Positions 1 to 8,341 of a DNA stretch of 64,000 nucleotides are shown here, in pieces. This stretch comes from Pseudomonadota bacterium (GTDB lineage Bacteria; Pseudomonadota; Alphaproteobacteria; Azospirillales; Azospirillaceae), in NCBI GenBank assembly GCA_023423695.1, contig JAFAFA010000093.1, positions 10,548 through 74,547 of the forward strand. Direction: 5' to 3'. Below the pieces are notes generated by a model. It did not search any database. It was not told the origin of the DNA and was given only the letters and a program-made list of their open reading frames with translations. The position numbers were made by a program, and so were the translations under genes. The number at the start of each line of letters is the position of its first letter. Position 1 is the stretch's first letter.

Positions 1-493
1 AACGGTTGACCATCTGCCAATTGCAGAGCGCCGCGACAAAATCGACTTGGCGTCGCCTGTGCTCCTTCTGCTTCGCCGGTTCATCGGGGAAATTGGTTTC
101 AAGAAGCCGTTCGGCCTCCTCGTACAACGCCCTGTCCGCAGCGCTGCCCTTCTGAGGCAAGAAGACGGCCACCGGAGGATCGACGTGATCCCTCCATTGT
201 TCGCATGCCCAGCGGAACTCAAGGCAGGTAATCGACTCTGTCGCCGAGTGTGGTATGGACCCGTACCAGTGTCCGAACAGCCCGAAATAGGCGTGGGCCT
301 TGGCAAGCTGGGAACGGCATTTCCGCTCGACAGCGGTAAAGGACGAGACCCACTTCTCGCTCGGAAAGACATTGATTTGGGCACCGCTCAGCACCCGGCA
401 CACCTCCGCACGGTAGTCCCGCAAATCCTCGATGGTCGAACCGAGGAAGATCTCCTTGATGAGGTCGGCGTCACCGGCCAAGGGGCGCCCCAT
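1..493 (-). CDS. DUF4062-domain protein, 3' end beyond the window
   Basis: An open frame on the minus strand starts at the ATG at 493 and runs without a stop off the left edge. It begins MGRPLAGDADLIKEIFLGST and continues with IEDLRDYRAEVCRVL. This matches the N-terminal pattern of DUF4062, a Rossmann-like domain ('iFlSST..DL.eyR') common at the N-terminus of STAND NTPases and other multidomain conflict proteins. About 164 codons are visible, and the part that would reveal the effector or NTPase is missing. It diverges from the TIR-SLOG pair across about 460 bp, so it may or may not belong to the same system. The frame is certain, the DUF4062 call is good, and the overall function is unknown. 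Confidence 0.72.
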   Translation of the reverse strand, partial: MGRPLAGDADLIKEIFLGSTIEDLRDYRAEVCRVLSGAQINVFPSEKWVSSFTAVERKCRSQLAKAHAYFGLFGHWYGSIPHSATESITCLEFRWACEQWRDHVDPPVAVFLPQKGSAADRALYEEAERLLETNFPDEPAKQKEHRRRQVDFVAALCNWQMVNR

Positions 494-957
494 CCCACAC
501 CCGCGCAACGGCCCTGCTGATGTGCCGACAAAGCGCTGCCGGACATGCGCATGCACATGCCCCCGGCGATTCGTCGCACGACGTGCCGTCGCCGCCAGGT
601 ACACAAATCATCAGACTACTCACAGCCAGTCTCATGCGCGCAATACTAGCACGCACCTCGGATTGGCGGAACAAAACAGAGAGCGGCGCATACTGAGGCC
701 GGGCGGAAACGTTCCGGAAGCGGGAGAGCCGCCGCCTTGTCAGCCGCCGGGATGGAAGGTGTCCCGGGCACACATGCATCCATCACTTGCCCGCTTCTGT
801 ACACCGCAGCGAGCAACCTGCGGTAAATTCGCATGACGATACGCTATGATTGAATGGAAATATCACTCACTTTATCATATGTTGGTGGCAAGAACTCTTG
901 CGGCAACCATGTGCTCCTGTGCGGGCCAACCTCGGAACACTGCTTCAGAACGAAAAA
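494..957. other. divergent intergenic region between DUF4062 and TIR genes
   Basis: No convincing gene is seen; the open frames lack family features and are low-complexity. The stretch must hold the promoters of the two divergent genes. The TIR frame is open from a TTG at 850, but the ATG at 958 is preferred as its start. Confidence 0.4.
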
Positions 958-2253
958 ATGACACTGAAAAACGGGCTTCAGCTCATCCTGCAGACCGAGC
1001 ACCCCTCCGGTAGCTATTTGTGCGAGGGCTTCACCGGACTGCCTCTCAGGAAACCGGTTCAACTGATCCTGCTCACCAACGGAACGCCAGCAGGCCTCCG
1101 GCACAGCCAGGATCTGCGCAACGCCTTGGTCCGCAACCTCCTTGCGGCGGGGGGAGCGACGCATCACCAAGCGCACGCCATGCCGTGCTGCGGGACCATA
1201 GGCTCTCCGAGCGGTTGCCATGCGCTCTCTGATCAGAGTTGCAGGACCATCGTCGCCTACTGCGGGGATTTCACCCGACCATCCGCATTGCCGCAGTGGT
1301 TGACAGCTCTCAAGCGACGCGGCGGGAAGGATGCCCCCTCCATCATTCCCCTTCTCCCCCAAGGCGCAGATCCAACCACCTGCCTGCCTGGGACGATCCC
1401 CGGAAGACAGAACGTTGGCTTCTGGACGCACAGCGCAGGCAATATGGCCGGCGCCGTCCTGGCCGAGGCCGGGATCTGCCCATCGGAGTTCCGCATTTTC
1501 ATCAGCTATTGCCGGGCCGATGGCGCGCGTATGGCCATGCAACTTTTTGGCGGACTCAACGAACGCAATTTCTCGTGCTTCCTCGACCAGTGCACCCAGG
1601 CGCCAGGCGTCGATTTTACACATGCCATTTTCGATGCGCTGGCAGACAAGGCTTTTCTGCTGCTAATCGAAACCCCTGGGGTTCTGAGGTCGGCTTGGAC
1701 ACAGGCCGAATTGGCGTTCGCGCGCGGCCACGGCATTCCCATCCTCTCCCTGCATGTTCCAGGCAGGCACCGGTCACCGGAAGTCCGGCCTGCCGAGCGC
1801 ATTTTCCTGGCGCCGGACATGATGACCGGACGAGGAGCCAACCGCCGGCTGCGGGATCCGAGCGCTATCCTGGCCGAGATTCAGAACACGCACGCGACCG
1901 CCATGTTGGTCCGCCGCACGCACCAGCTCATGGGACTGCGTGTGACGCTGGAGCATCATGGAATCCAGGTCGCCCTCGGCCGCGGCGGTCTGATAGAGGC
2001 CCGGAGCGGCATCAATCGGTATCACCTACATGCCTGTGAACGCCCGCCGGTGCTGCGTGACTTCCATCATTGCGCAATCAATTCCGCTGGCGTCGGCCAC
2101 TCCGCCGTCGTCGGATTGATCGCTCCACTTTTGTCGCAACGCCGCGAGGAAGGGAGATGGCTGTCGCAGCAATCCAGTATTGGCATGTTCGATGAGGTCA
2201 CCGAGACACGCCGCTTGGCGCGCCGCATCGCACGGGGCGGAGGGTTGCTGTGA
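958..2253 (+). CDS. TIR-domain protein (TIR-SLOG module)
   Basis: About 431 aa from the ATG at 958; the frame also extends to a TTG at 850. Residues 1-170 form an unrecognised N-terminal region. A TIR domain begins with FRIFISYCRADG near residue 178, followed by the box-2-like segment CFLDQCTQAPG and an AWTQAELAFA segment whose glutamate (about residue 251) sits where bacterial TIR NADases have their catalytic Glu. Known bacterial TIRs hydrolyse NAD or make cyclic-ADP-ribose signals; either activity here is inferred. The stop overlaps the GTG start of the SLOG gene by 4 bases, which implies translational coupling and a shared job. The true start is the least certain point. Confidence 0.75.
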   Translation: MTLKNGLQLILQTEHPSGSYLCEGFTGLPLRKPVQLILLTNGTPAGLRHSQDLRNALVRNLLAAGGATHHQAHAMPCCGTIGSPSGCHALSDQSCRTIVAYCGDFTRPSALPQWLTALKRRGGKDAPSIIPLLPQGADPTTCLPGTIPGRQNVGFWTHSAGNMAGAVLAEAGICPSEFRIFISYCRADGARMAMQLFGGLNERNFSCFLDQCTQAPGVDFTHAIFDALADKAFLLLIETPGVLRSAWTQAELAFARGHGIPILSLHVPGRHRSPEVRPAERIFLAPDMMTGRGANRRLRDPSAILAEIQNTHATAMLVRRTHQLMGLRVTLEHHGIQVALGRGGLIEARSGINRYHLHACERPPVLRDFHHCAINSAGVGHSAVVGLIAPLLSQRREEGRWLSQQSSIGMFDEVTETRRLARRIARGGGLL

Positions 2254-3083
2254 TCACCGACTTCGATTTCGACGATCGCCTCCGCGGCAGGACCGTACTG
2301 CTCGCGGTGGGAGACGACGCTCCGGAAGACGCCGGCTACACCTCCACCGAAGACCACCTGTTGACGCTGGACCGAGCTGTGCGCAGCCTCGGGCGGGCGC
2401 TCTTCGCGGCTGGTGCGCGCATCCTGATGCGCCCACATCCGGTGTACATGCCCATGCTGGCGATAATGGCCCAGGATTTCCAAGAGCCGGAGTTGGCAGA
2501 AAAATCCTTTGTCGATCGCGACACCTCGCCGCCTATACCTGGCGTCACCATTCTTGGTGCGACTGAACAATGGCTGCGTCAGCGCTGGCCCTATCTCCTC
2601 GACAAGGGACTGGCAACGCTGATCGCGACCTCCGGCCCCCATCACCAGCGCCTGAAGCACGGAATTGCAAAAGCGGAACCGGTCGCCATGCTACTGGTCG
2701 GCTTCAAGGCAGGCTTTGTACGCGAGGTGAACCTTTTCCAGCGCATGCGCCAGGATCGACCGGTCATTCCCCTGGAGATTCCCGGAATCATGGCCGTGGA
2801 AATGCAGGCGAAAAGCTGGTGGCAATTGTCCAAGACGCGGCACCGAGGGAAGTTCAAATTTTCTGTTCCTGGCCAAGGAATCAGGGGCGATGCCCGCGAG
2901 TTGGCCGGCGAGTTCTGGCAACGAGTAAGCGCCCTGCACTACGGGGAGAACGGTGACCCTACGTGGGGAAGCGCTGCGATGGCGCCTCCCTCTCTCATGA
3001 GGTCCACGCCACCTCGTCCGGTCGAAGCGATTGCCGAGACGATCGTCGAGCAGCTTGCTGGCCGGAGGGACAAGGAAACATAA
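2250..3083 (+). CDS. SLOG-like Rossmann nucleotide-sensor protein
   Basis: 277 aa starting at a GTG that overlaps the TIR stop (GTGA). The N-terminus has a Rossmann-like pattern: TVLLAVGDDA, then an HLLTLDRAVRSLGRALFAAG helix, ARILMRPHPVY and GVTILGATE. This is the layout of SLOG-superfamily proteins (DprA/LOG/TRPM-like), which bind or process nucleotide-derived ligands and often accompany TIR genes. In Thoeris, ThsB (TIR) makes a signal that the SLOG of ThsA binds; here SLOG stands alone without a fused SIR2, so the partner effector is not obvious. No membrane segment or enzyme domain follows, and the last 40 residues are low-complexity. A nearby candidate effector is the patatin gene on the opposite strand. 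The SLOG assignment is by pattern only. Confidence 0.6.
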   Translation: MITDFDFDDRLRGRTVLLAVGDDAPEDAGYTSTEDHLLTLDRAVRSLGRALFAAGARILMRPHPVYMPMLAIMAQDFQEPELAEKSFVDRDTSPPIPGVTILGATEQWLRQRWPYLLDKGLATLIATSGPHHQRLKHGIAKAEPVAMLLVGFKAGFVREVNLFQRMRQDRPVIPLEIPGIMAVEMQAKSWWQLSKTRHRGKFKFSVPGQGIRGDARELAGEFWQRVSALHYGENGDPTWGSAAMAPPSLMRSTPPRPVEAIAETIVEQLAGRRDKET

Positions 3084-3153
3084 TCTGCCCTGATGAGGTG
3101 GCTCCCGCTTCCCAGACAGTCAGATAAGCTTGACATGCCAGAACCATCGAAGA

Positions 3154-5781
3154 TCAGGAGCCTTCGCGCGATATGGGGGCCGCGGGGGTCGCAGCCGGCG
3201 GCGGCACAGGCTGGAGTTGGCCGAGGCGAAGGAACTCCCTGTCGATATAGCGCAGATGTAGCCGTGCCGGTCCCCAGAGCGCAATTCCAAGCAGCGCAAT
3301 TCCGGGCCGGCTGCATGCAGCGCGTATCTTTGGGGCCGCAAATAGCGCAGCCAACAGGGCAAGAAATGGAAGAAACAACTTGGATACGGTGATTGCCTCC
3401 GGCAACAGGAAGAAGTAGGCCGCTGCCAGAAGAAGGAGAAGAATAAGCGCAGGCCCAGCGCCCCAACGCATGCGAACGTCCCGAGACAGGCGCCAAGTTC
3501 GGAACAGGCGGCAGCGCCCCGCGGCCAAAAGTTCGGTCAGGCGTCCGTATTCCGGGCTTGTGATTAAACCGCCGTTCATTACATCGCTGATCTTCAGGAA
3601 ATGCCAATCTTCCGGCTGGCTTTCGCTCACCGGCAGCCCCTTCTCCTTGCAGAGATAATAGCTGGCCATCCGGTAGCCGCTAGTCATGAGGGCAAAGGCC
3701 TCCGTGTTCGAAAAGCTGTCGAGATCGGTGCGGATGCCGGCAAGCAGTTCCTGAACCTGTTTGCGGATGCCATAAGGGGTGTGCGACTCGTCGCGGGTGT
3801 GGTCCGCCACTTCAGCCGGTTCCTCGCAACCGTGCCAGTTGATGGGGACGACATCGAGATCCTGCTTTAGGTGGATGAACATCAGCCCCCTGATCAAGCC
3901 GCCGTCGCGTTGTGCTTGCAATGCATCGAACTGCGCCTGCCGGACGCGCTGCATCAATACGTCGTTGCTTCGCTGCAAAGGGCCGACTACCCCGCCGCCA
4001 GGGTCGGTTACCGTGGTGATCTGGCCGGACGCGTCGCTCACCAGCACGACATCGCAGTTCTGTTCGCGCAGGCTCTCGATGCCTTGGTTGTCGTATACGC
4101 CGCCGTCCACCTGACGGATCACAAACCGCTTGTCATCGGAGTCGTAAAGCTTCGCCATGCGGACCGGTTCGAACAGCCCTGGAACACAGGCGGACGCCAC
4201 GACAGCCTGCCCCAGGGTGATGTTGCCCACCACACCCACGGCCATGTCATACGACACACGCCGAAAGCGGTTATTGCCATCAACGGCTTGGTTGATGGCA
4301 TGAGGGGACTCACCCATGCTGGCCGTCGTGTACTGCCAGTTGTGCGCGGTGTTGAGGGTCGTCGCATTCAGCACGAGCGCCGGCACCTTGGCTTTCCGGC
4401 GGACATTGTCCACGCCGGGATCGAACCCCTTTCGCCCGAGGGGAATTATGGAAAGCTTGCTGATCAACAGGGGGCCGCTTGGCTTGCGATTTTCCGGCGC
4501 GTCACGGAAGACCCTGGAGAAAAGCTCGGTTTCCAACAACTCGCCAAGGCGGATCGTCCGCGAATAATCCGGATCGAGTATGGGCCGAAGCAGGCATCCC
4601 GGTTTCGCGAACACCTGCATGCGAATGTTCGTCTGCACGCCTGCGAGGAAATCCTGCGCCACCTTCCTGACAAGCTCGACGTAGCGTTTGCGCAGCTGCT
4701 CATCGCTGTAGGAGTCGACGTCCTCGGTTTCCAGCATTTCGCGGAGCTGGAGATAATAGTGCGCTCCGACGATCGACCCGCCGGACACGCAGGACAACAC
4801 CTCGACATGGCGCAACAGGTCGCGCTCGGCCATGGAGGCAAGCACCCCGAGGTGGAAGAGCGATGCGCGGAACCCGCCTCCCGATAGGGCAAGCCCGACC
4901 TTGCCGATCAGGGCGCTGGACCGCATGGCGGGACCGACGAACCGGTCCAGCACCTCGATCGCCGTGAGTCGTTGCCCCTCGACCTTGATGGGCCCGTGTT
5001 GAAGGGTGTTGATGCGGGCCAGTTGGAACGCAGTGGTCTGGAACTGCCATTCGCCGATCAGGTCTCCCGACCCAGCCTTTCCCGGGAGCGATTCGGCGAG
5101 GGCTTTCGCCTCGCCCAGCCAGATGTCGGCATCGTCGTAGCGGCCGATGCCGAAGAAGGCTTCAGCCACCGTCACCAGATACCACCACTCACCTGCCGGC
5201 CCATTCGGCGCAGGCGTGCGGGGCGCTGTGGCAAGCCGCATCGCCAACTCGCGCCGGATAGACATCGCCTGCTCGCGCCGCTGCGTTGCGCGTCCCGGTT
5301 CGGTGGTTTCCTCGATGTGCGCCAGCAGGTCGAGGATGAACGCGGCGTTGATCGATGTGTAGCCGTCCTTGGCAATCCGGTCTAAGTCGCTCCCGCGCAT
5401 ATAGTAGTGGAGCGACCGCTCCAAATGCTGCTTCCGCCCCGTCGCGTCCCAGAGATATTTATGGATGGCCCCGGCCAGCCCCAAAGTCTCCTGGTCCTTC
5501 GATAAATCGGGATTATCTGCCCGCCGGAGTATGTCGAGCGCCCGTTCCAGGCGCTCGCGCACTGGTAATTCGCGATCCTTGTAGGTGCACAGCGCCCATT
5601 CCTGACTGGCCTGCCGTGAAAAACTTCCCGGTTCCCTGGCCGCGTGCTTGGCAAGCAGCCGGCGGGCTAATCCGAACGCTCCTTGCGCCTTCAATCGACC
5701 GACCAGGGCGAGCGCCTCATTCAGCGACACCCGTTCTCCGGTGATGATCCGAAGGGCTCTCGCTTTATCATTCTCGATCAT
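3154..5781 (-). CDS. TPR/DUF4071-like patatin phospholipase with C-terminal membrane anchor
   Basis: 875 aa. Residues 1-280 are alpha-helical repeats resembling TPR and the DUF4071 (TRAFs-binding) region, with the pattern AGAIHKYLWDATGR...YTSINAAFILDLL. The patatin/cPLA2-like catalytic domain follows: oxyanion motif SGGGFRAS (300-307), nucleophile S333 in CVSGGS, and catalytic D559 in VDGGVYDNQG. Hydrophobic segments around 775-825 (PALILLLLLAAAYFFLL and LFLPFLALLAALFA) would place the enzyme at the membrane. Patatins are established anti-phage effectors (for example CapV) that degrade phospholipids after activation. The gene lies 19 bp downstream of the DUF4071 gene on the same strand and shares a domain with it, so it is probably the effector of a two-gene module. 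The lipase call is strong; the defence role is inferred. Confidence 0.85.
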   Translation of the reverse strand: MIENDKARALRIITGERVSLNEALALVGRLKAQGAFGLARRLLAKHAAREPGSFSRQASQEWALCTYKDRELPVRERLERALDILRRADNPDLSKDQETLGLAGAIHKYLWDATGRKQHLERSLHYYMRGSDLDRIAKDGYTSINAAFILDLLAHIEETTEPGRATQRREQAMSIRRELAMRLATAPRTPAPNGPAGEWWYLVTVAEAFFGIGRYDDADIWLGEAKALAESLPGKAGSGDLIGEWQFQTTAFQLARINTLQHGPIKVEGQRLTAIEVLDRFVGPAMRSSALIGKVGLALSGGGFRASLFHLGVLASMAERDLLRHVEVLSCVSGGSIVGAHYYLQLREMLETEDVDSYSDEQLRKRYVELVRKVAQDFLAGVQTNIRMQVFAKPGCLLRPILDPDYSRTIRLGELLETELFSRVFRDAPENRKPSGPLLISKLSIIPLGRKGFDPGVDNVRRKAKVPALVLNATTLNTAHNWQYTTASMGESPHAINQAVDGNNRFRRVSYDMAVGVVGNITLGQAVVASACVPGLFEPVRMAKLYDSDDKRFVIRQVDGGVYDNQGIESLREQNCDVVLVSDASGQITTVTDPGGGVVGPLQRSNDVLMQRVRQAQFDALQAQRDGGLIRGLMFIHLKQDLDVVPINWHGCEEPAEVADHTRDESHTPYGIRKQVQELLAGIRTDLDSFSNTEAFALMTSGYRMASYYLCKEKGLPVSESQPEDWHFLKISDVMNGGLITSPEYGRLTELLAAGRCRLFRTWRLSRDVRMRWGAGPALILLLLLAAAYFFLLPEAITVSKLFLPFLALLAALFAAPKIRAACSRPGIALLGIALWGPARLHLRYIDREFLRLGQLQPVPPPAATPAAPISREGS

Positions 5782-5800
5782 GCGTGCTTTCGTCCGGTCG

Positions 5801-7126
5801 TCAGGCGTGCGCCCGCAGGGCCTTCTCTATGGTGGTCGTCCAGGGCGGCACAGCGCCCCGTACGGCGCGGGCCTCGCGGATCAGGCTGAGGTTGTTGGCC
5901 GTCGTTTCCGGTTCCCAGGCCTCGCGCACGCAAGCGAGCGCATCGGCGAGCGCGTTCTCGGCGCCCGTCTTGTCGCCGGCTAGCACCGCCAGTTCTAGAC
6001 GGGTGGCATGGTCCCAATAATCCGGTCGGCCGCCGGCGATCCGGCGCTCCACCGCATAGCGCACAACGGGCAGCAGCGCTTCACGGCGGGGGTCGGGCGG
6101 CGTGTGGATTTCCATCAGCGTCACCGCGTTGATTCCCGGATAGGCGTCGCGCCAGTCTGCTTCGAAGCCCTGAAGGTAGGCGTTAATGGCCTTTCTCAGC
6201 ATTCCGTCCGCCAGCGCCGTTTGACCAGCGCGACGTGCGGCGTCCCAGCGGTCCTTGTAGACACGCCCAAGAATGCCCCAGGTCTCGCTGCTTGGTCCGT
6301 TGTCGCGGATCAGATCGAGCAGCAGCCGCTCCGCCTCAGCGCCGCGCCCTGCACGATTGAGGGCGAGCGCCAACTGCTCGCGCACCATCACCGTAGCGGC
6401 CAGCGGCGGCGACATCAGACCGGCCAAGCGGATCATGTCATCCCACGACTTAACCGCCCGGTATGACAGGAAAAGGTCAACAACTACCCCTGTCTCAGCA
6501 TCGCGGAGGTCGCCGAGGCTCCGCTCCACCGCGTAGACGGCGCCGCGCCCGCCGGCCCGAGCCACGGCCAGTTCCTCCTTGCGCCGGGCCGAGTAGCTGA
6601 GGCGGTCGCGGAATACGTCCGTCTTTAGCCTCTTGACGTCCGGTACCGGCAGATCCTGGACAAGCTGGAAAACCGGGCTGTCGGTCGCGGCCTGCCGGCA
6701 GCCCGAGAGTCGGGCTGCCAAGGCTGCTCGGTCATCAGCCGGAGCAGCGGGGACCCCGCCGGGGCCAAGGCGATAAGGCAACGAACGAAGCATCTCCACA
6801 TCGAAAGGCAGGCGATGCTCGGCGGCGTGCATCAGCGTGGTGCTGTGTGGCCGCAAGGCATGGCGCACCCCCAACTCGTAGAAGACATTGGCGTTGGCCG
6901 TGGTCAGGTCGGCGACCGCGAAGTCGCACAGCAGCAGACGCTCGAACATCGGCTTGTGGATGATGCCGCCTGCCAATTCTTCGCGTGCGATCACCGCCTC
7001 GAATTGGGCATCGCCGATCGCCGGAGCAATGATTTCGTCATAAACGGCATCAAAATTGATGATTGTGCCGTCACTGGCAGGTTTTGGGCCATAGGGCATC
7101 AACACAAAACATAATGGCTTCATCAC
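5801..7126 (-). CDS. DUF4071 (TRAFs-binding-like) protein with NDT-like N-terminus
   Basis: 441 aa. The N-terminus (CFVLMPYG, FDAVYDEII, then ADLTTANANVFYELGVRHAL) has the fold signature of nucleoside 2-deoxyribosyltransferase-like domains, often found at the N-terminus of DUF4071 proteins. The C-terminal half is helical, with the DUF4071 pattern WGILGRVYKDRWDAAR and INAYLQGFEADWRDAYPGIN. It is the first gene of the operon, with the patatin gene 19 bp downstream. A sensor or adaptor that detects a nucleotide-type cue and activates the patatin partner is an attractive inference. DUF4071 is named for the MAP3K TRAFs-binding domain; its bacterial role is not established. An enzyme acting on nucleosides cannot be excluded. 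Confidence 0.75.
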   Translation of the reverse strand: MMKPLCFVLMPYGPKPASDGTIINFDAVYDEIIAPAIGDAQFEAVIAREELAGGIIHKPMFERLLLCDFAVADLTTANANVFYELGVRHALRPHSTTLMHAAEHRLPFDVEMLRSLPYRLGPGGVPAAPADDRAALAARLSGCRQAATDSPVFQLVQDLPVPDVKRLKTDVFRDRLSYSARRKEELAVARAGGRGAVYAVERSLGDLRDAETGVVVDLFLSYRAVKSWDDMIRLAGLMSPPLAATVMVREQLALALNRAGRGAEAERLLLDLIRDNGPSSETWGILGRVYKDRWDAARRAGQTALADGMLRKAINAYLQGFEADWRDAYPGINAVTLMEIHTPPDPRREALLPVVRYAVERRIAGGRPDYWDHATRLELAVLAGDKTGAENALADALACVREAWEPETTANNLSLIREARAVRGAVPPWTTTIEKALRAHA

Positions 7127-7366
7127 GGCACCTCTGCGAACAGGATCTCAACTTAGTCGAGTAAACCATGGCCAGGCAAGCGTGCAGGTGGGCGTCGCAG
7201 GATCACAAGGTGTAGCGACGCTGATGGGGCGGCCACGACCATGTCTCTCGGTTTCCAGCGGCGACACGATCCTGTTCAATCGTTGATCGGAGGGCGTCCT
7301 TGGGCATTGTCACGTTAACCCGACCGGAGGCAAGGAGAGGGGTTAGCAGCGCCCCAGCGACACCTT
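7127..7366. other. gene-poor junction with possible antitoxin scrap
   Basis: No complete gene is seen. On the minus strand (about 7388-7203) a short frame contains SGRVNVTMPKDALRSTIEQ, which resembles the start of HicB/CopG-type antitoxins (RVNVTMPEDVL...), but it soon loses similarity. It may be a fragment left by the neighbouring IS recombination. Confidence 0.25.
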
Positions 7367-7981
7367 CTACGCAACTTGGCGGGCGCACGTCTCCTGTTGC
7401 CAGAGGACGAAATCTTCAGCCCGGTGGGCCCAATATTCTGAAGCAGTTATAAGGTGGCGGGGTGAGTGGCAATGCTGGTGGATAGGGCTATGGGCTGACA
7501 GCAGCTGCTGAGCTCGGCGCGGTGATTTGAAGCGTTTCATCCGTCGCTCACGCAGGCGGGTCTGCTGGTGCGAATTCTCAGCGCGGTTGTTGAGATACAA
7601 GTTTTGCCGGAGCTCCACGCCGGGGATGATCTTAGCCTTGGCGGCAGTGTATCGGTGACGACGACACGCGGCACGGATGGCGCCAACGGCGGCTTTCAAG
7701 ATGGTATAGCCGCCGGTGTAACCGCGCTCCTTGAGTTCCCGCAGCGGTCGCCGGGCGCTGAGATCAGGAAAGGCTTGCAGGCGCTCCAGCAGACAGGGCT
7801 CGAAGGGTGTGAGCAGCGTTGGCCGAGCTGACCGAGGGGTATAGACGGGCGCCTCCAATCCGCGGGCGATGTATTTGCGGATGGTCTTGCAATCCAGGCC
7901 GGTGCGGCGTGCGATCGCCGACACCAATAGGCCCTCGCGGGCGAGATCGAGAATCATGACGAGTTCCCCGAGTCTGACCAC
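7367..7981 (-). pseudogene. chimeric transposase: IS21 IstA head fused to IS6-family tail
   Basis: A 204-aa open frame built from two unrelated transposases. Residues 1-100 (MVRLGELVMILDLAREG, ARRTGLDCKTIRKYIARGLE, RELKERGYTGGYT) are the HTH part of IS21-family IstA. From about residue 112 it switches to an IS6-family DDE tail: KAKIIPGVELRQ, LNNRAENSHQQTRLRERRMKRFK, then AQQLLSAHSPIHQHCH. The switch is near nucleotide 7680. The frame stays open across the junction, so a hybrid polypeptide could be made, but it lacks the IstA catalytic core and the IS6 N-terminal HTH and DDE start, so it should not transpose. Confidence 0.8.
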
Positions 7982-8029
7982 CGGTCCTCTCCCTCCGCCT
8001 CTGAGGGTGATCAGGGGCGACGGGTGGCC

Positions 8030-8063
8030 GCAGGGCTCCGGGGCGTACGCCCCGGAGCCCTGC
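8030..8063. repeat. 34-bp perfect palindrome
   Basis: Two 17-nt arms, GCAGGGCTCCGGGGCGT and its exact complement, abut with no loop. The palindrome lies between the apparent IS21 left end (about 8103) and the istA start (7981), so it would be transcribed in the istA leader as a very stable hairpin. It could be a terminator or attenuator limiting transposase expression, or a protein-binding site. Confidence 0.85.
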
Positions 8064-8100
8064 CGTTGCGTCAGCCTCGGGAATTTTCAGGGGCACTGAC

Positions 8101-8220
8101 ACCTTGTTTACGTGACGATGCCGTTCGAACTCGTGGGCGACGTCCGCTGGATCCGATCCAGAGCGGACCAACACGACCATGTGTTGCCGGAATACCGGTA
8201 GATAGGGTGAAGTTTTTTGG
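8101..8220 (-). pseudogene. remnant of IS3-family OrfA N-terminus
   Basis: The minus-strand frame reads YQKTSPYLPVFRQHMVVLVR followed by SGSDPADVAHEFE. This matches the HTH N-terminus of IS3-family OrfA (PY..EFR..MV.LVR.G..P..LA.EFE). Similarity ends at about 8108, where the IS21 end (TGTCAGTGCCCCTGAAAATT on the minus strand) begins, so an IS21 element appears to have inserted into an already partial IS3. No start, catalytic part or inverted repeats remain. Confidence 0.6.
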
Positions 8221-8341
8221 TATCGGTCAACACCTCCTGCGCAAGTCCGATGAGGGCCACCGAACCAAGGCAATTCCAGTCACCTCGACGGACAAACGGT
8301 AGCCGGCGTACCGTGAGGCGAAACGCGTCGTCATGCCTGCC

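Noticed and set aside
47..520. 157-aa plus-strand ORF
   Set aside because: It is a shadow of the DUF4062 gene, whose minus-strand translation shows family residues.
844..1623. 259-aa minus-strand ORF opposite the TIR gene
   Set aside because: Low-complexity and no family pattern; the plus strand encodes a clear TIR domain.
2250..3083. Thoeris ThsA
   Set aside because: No SIR2 domain or transmembrane segment is present, so a full ThsA is not supported.
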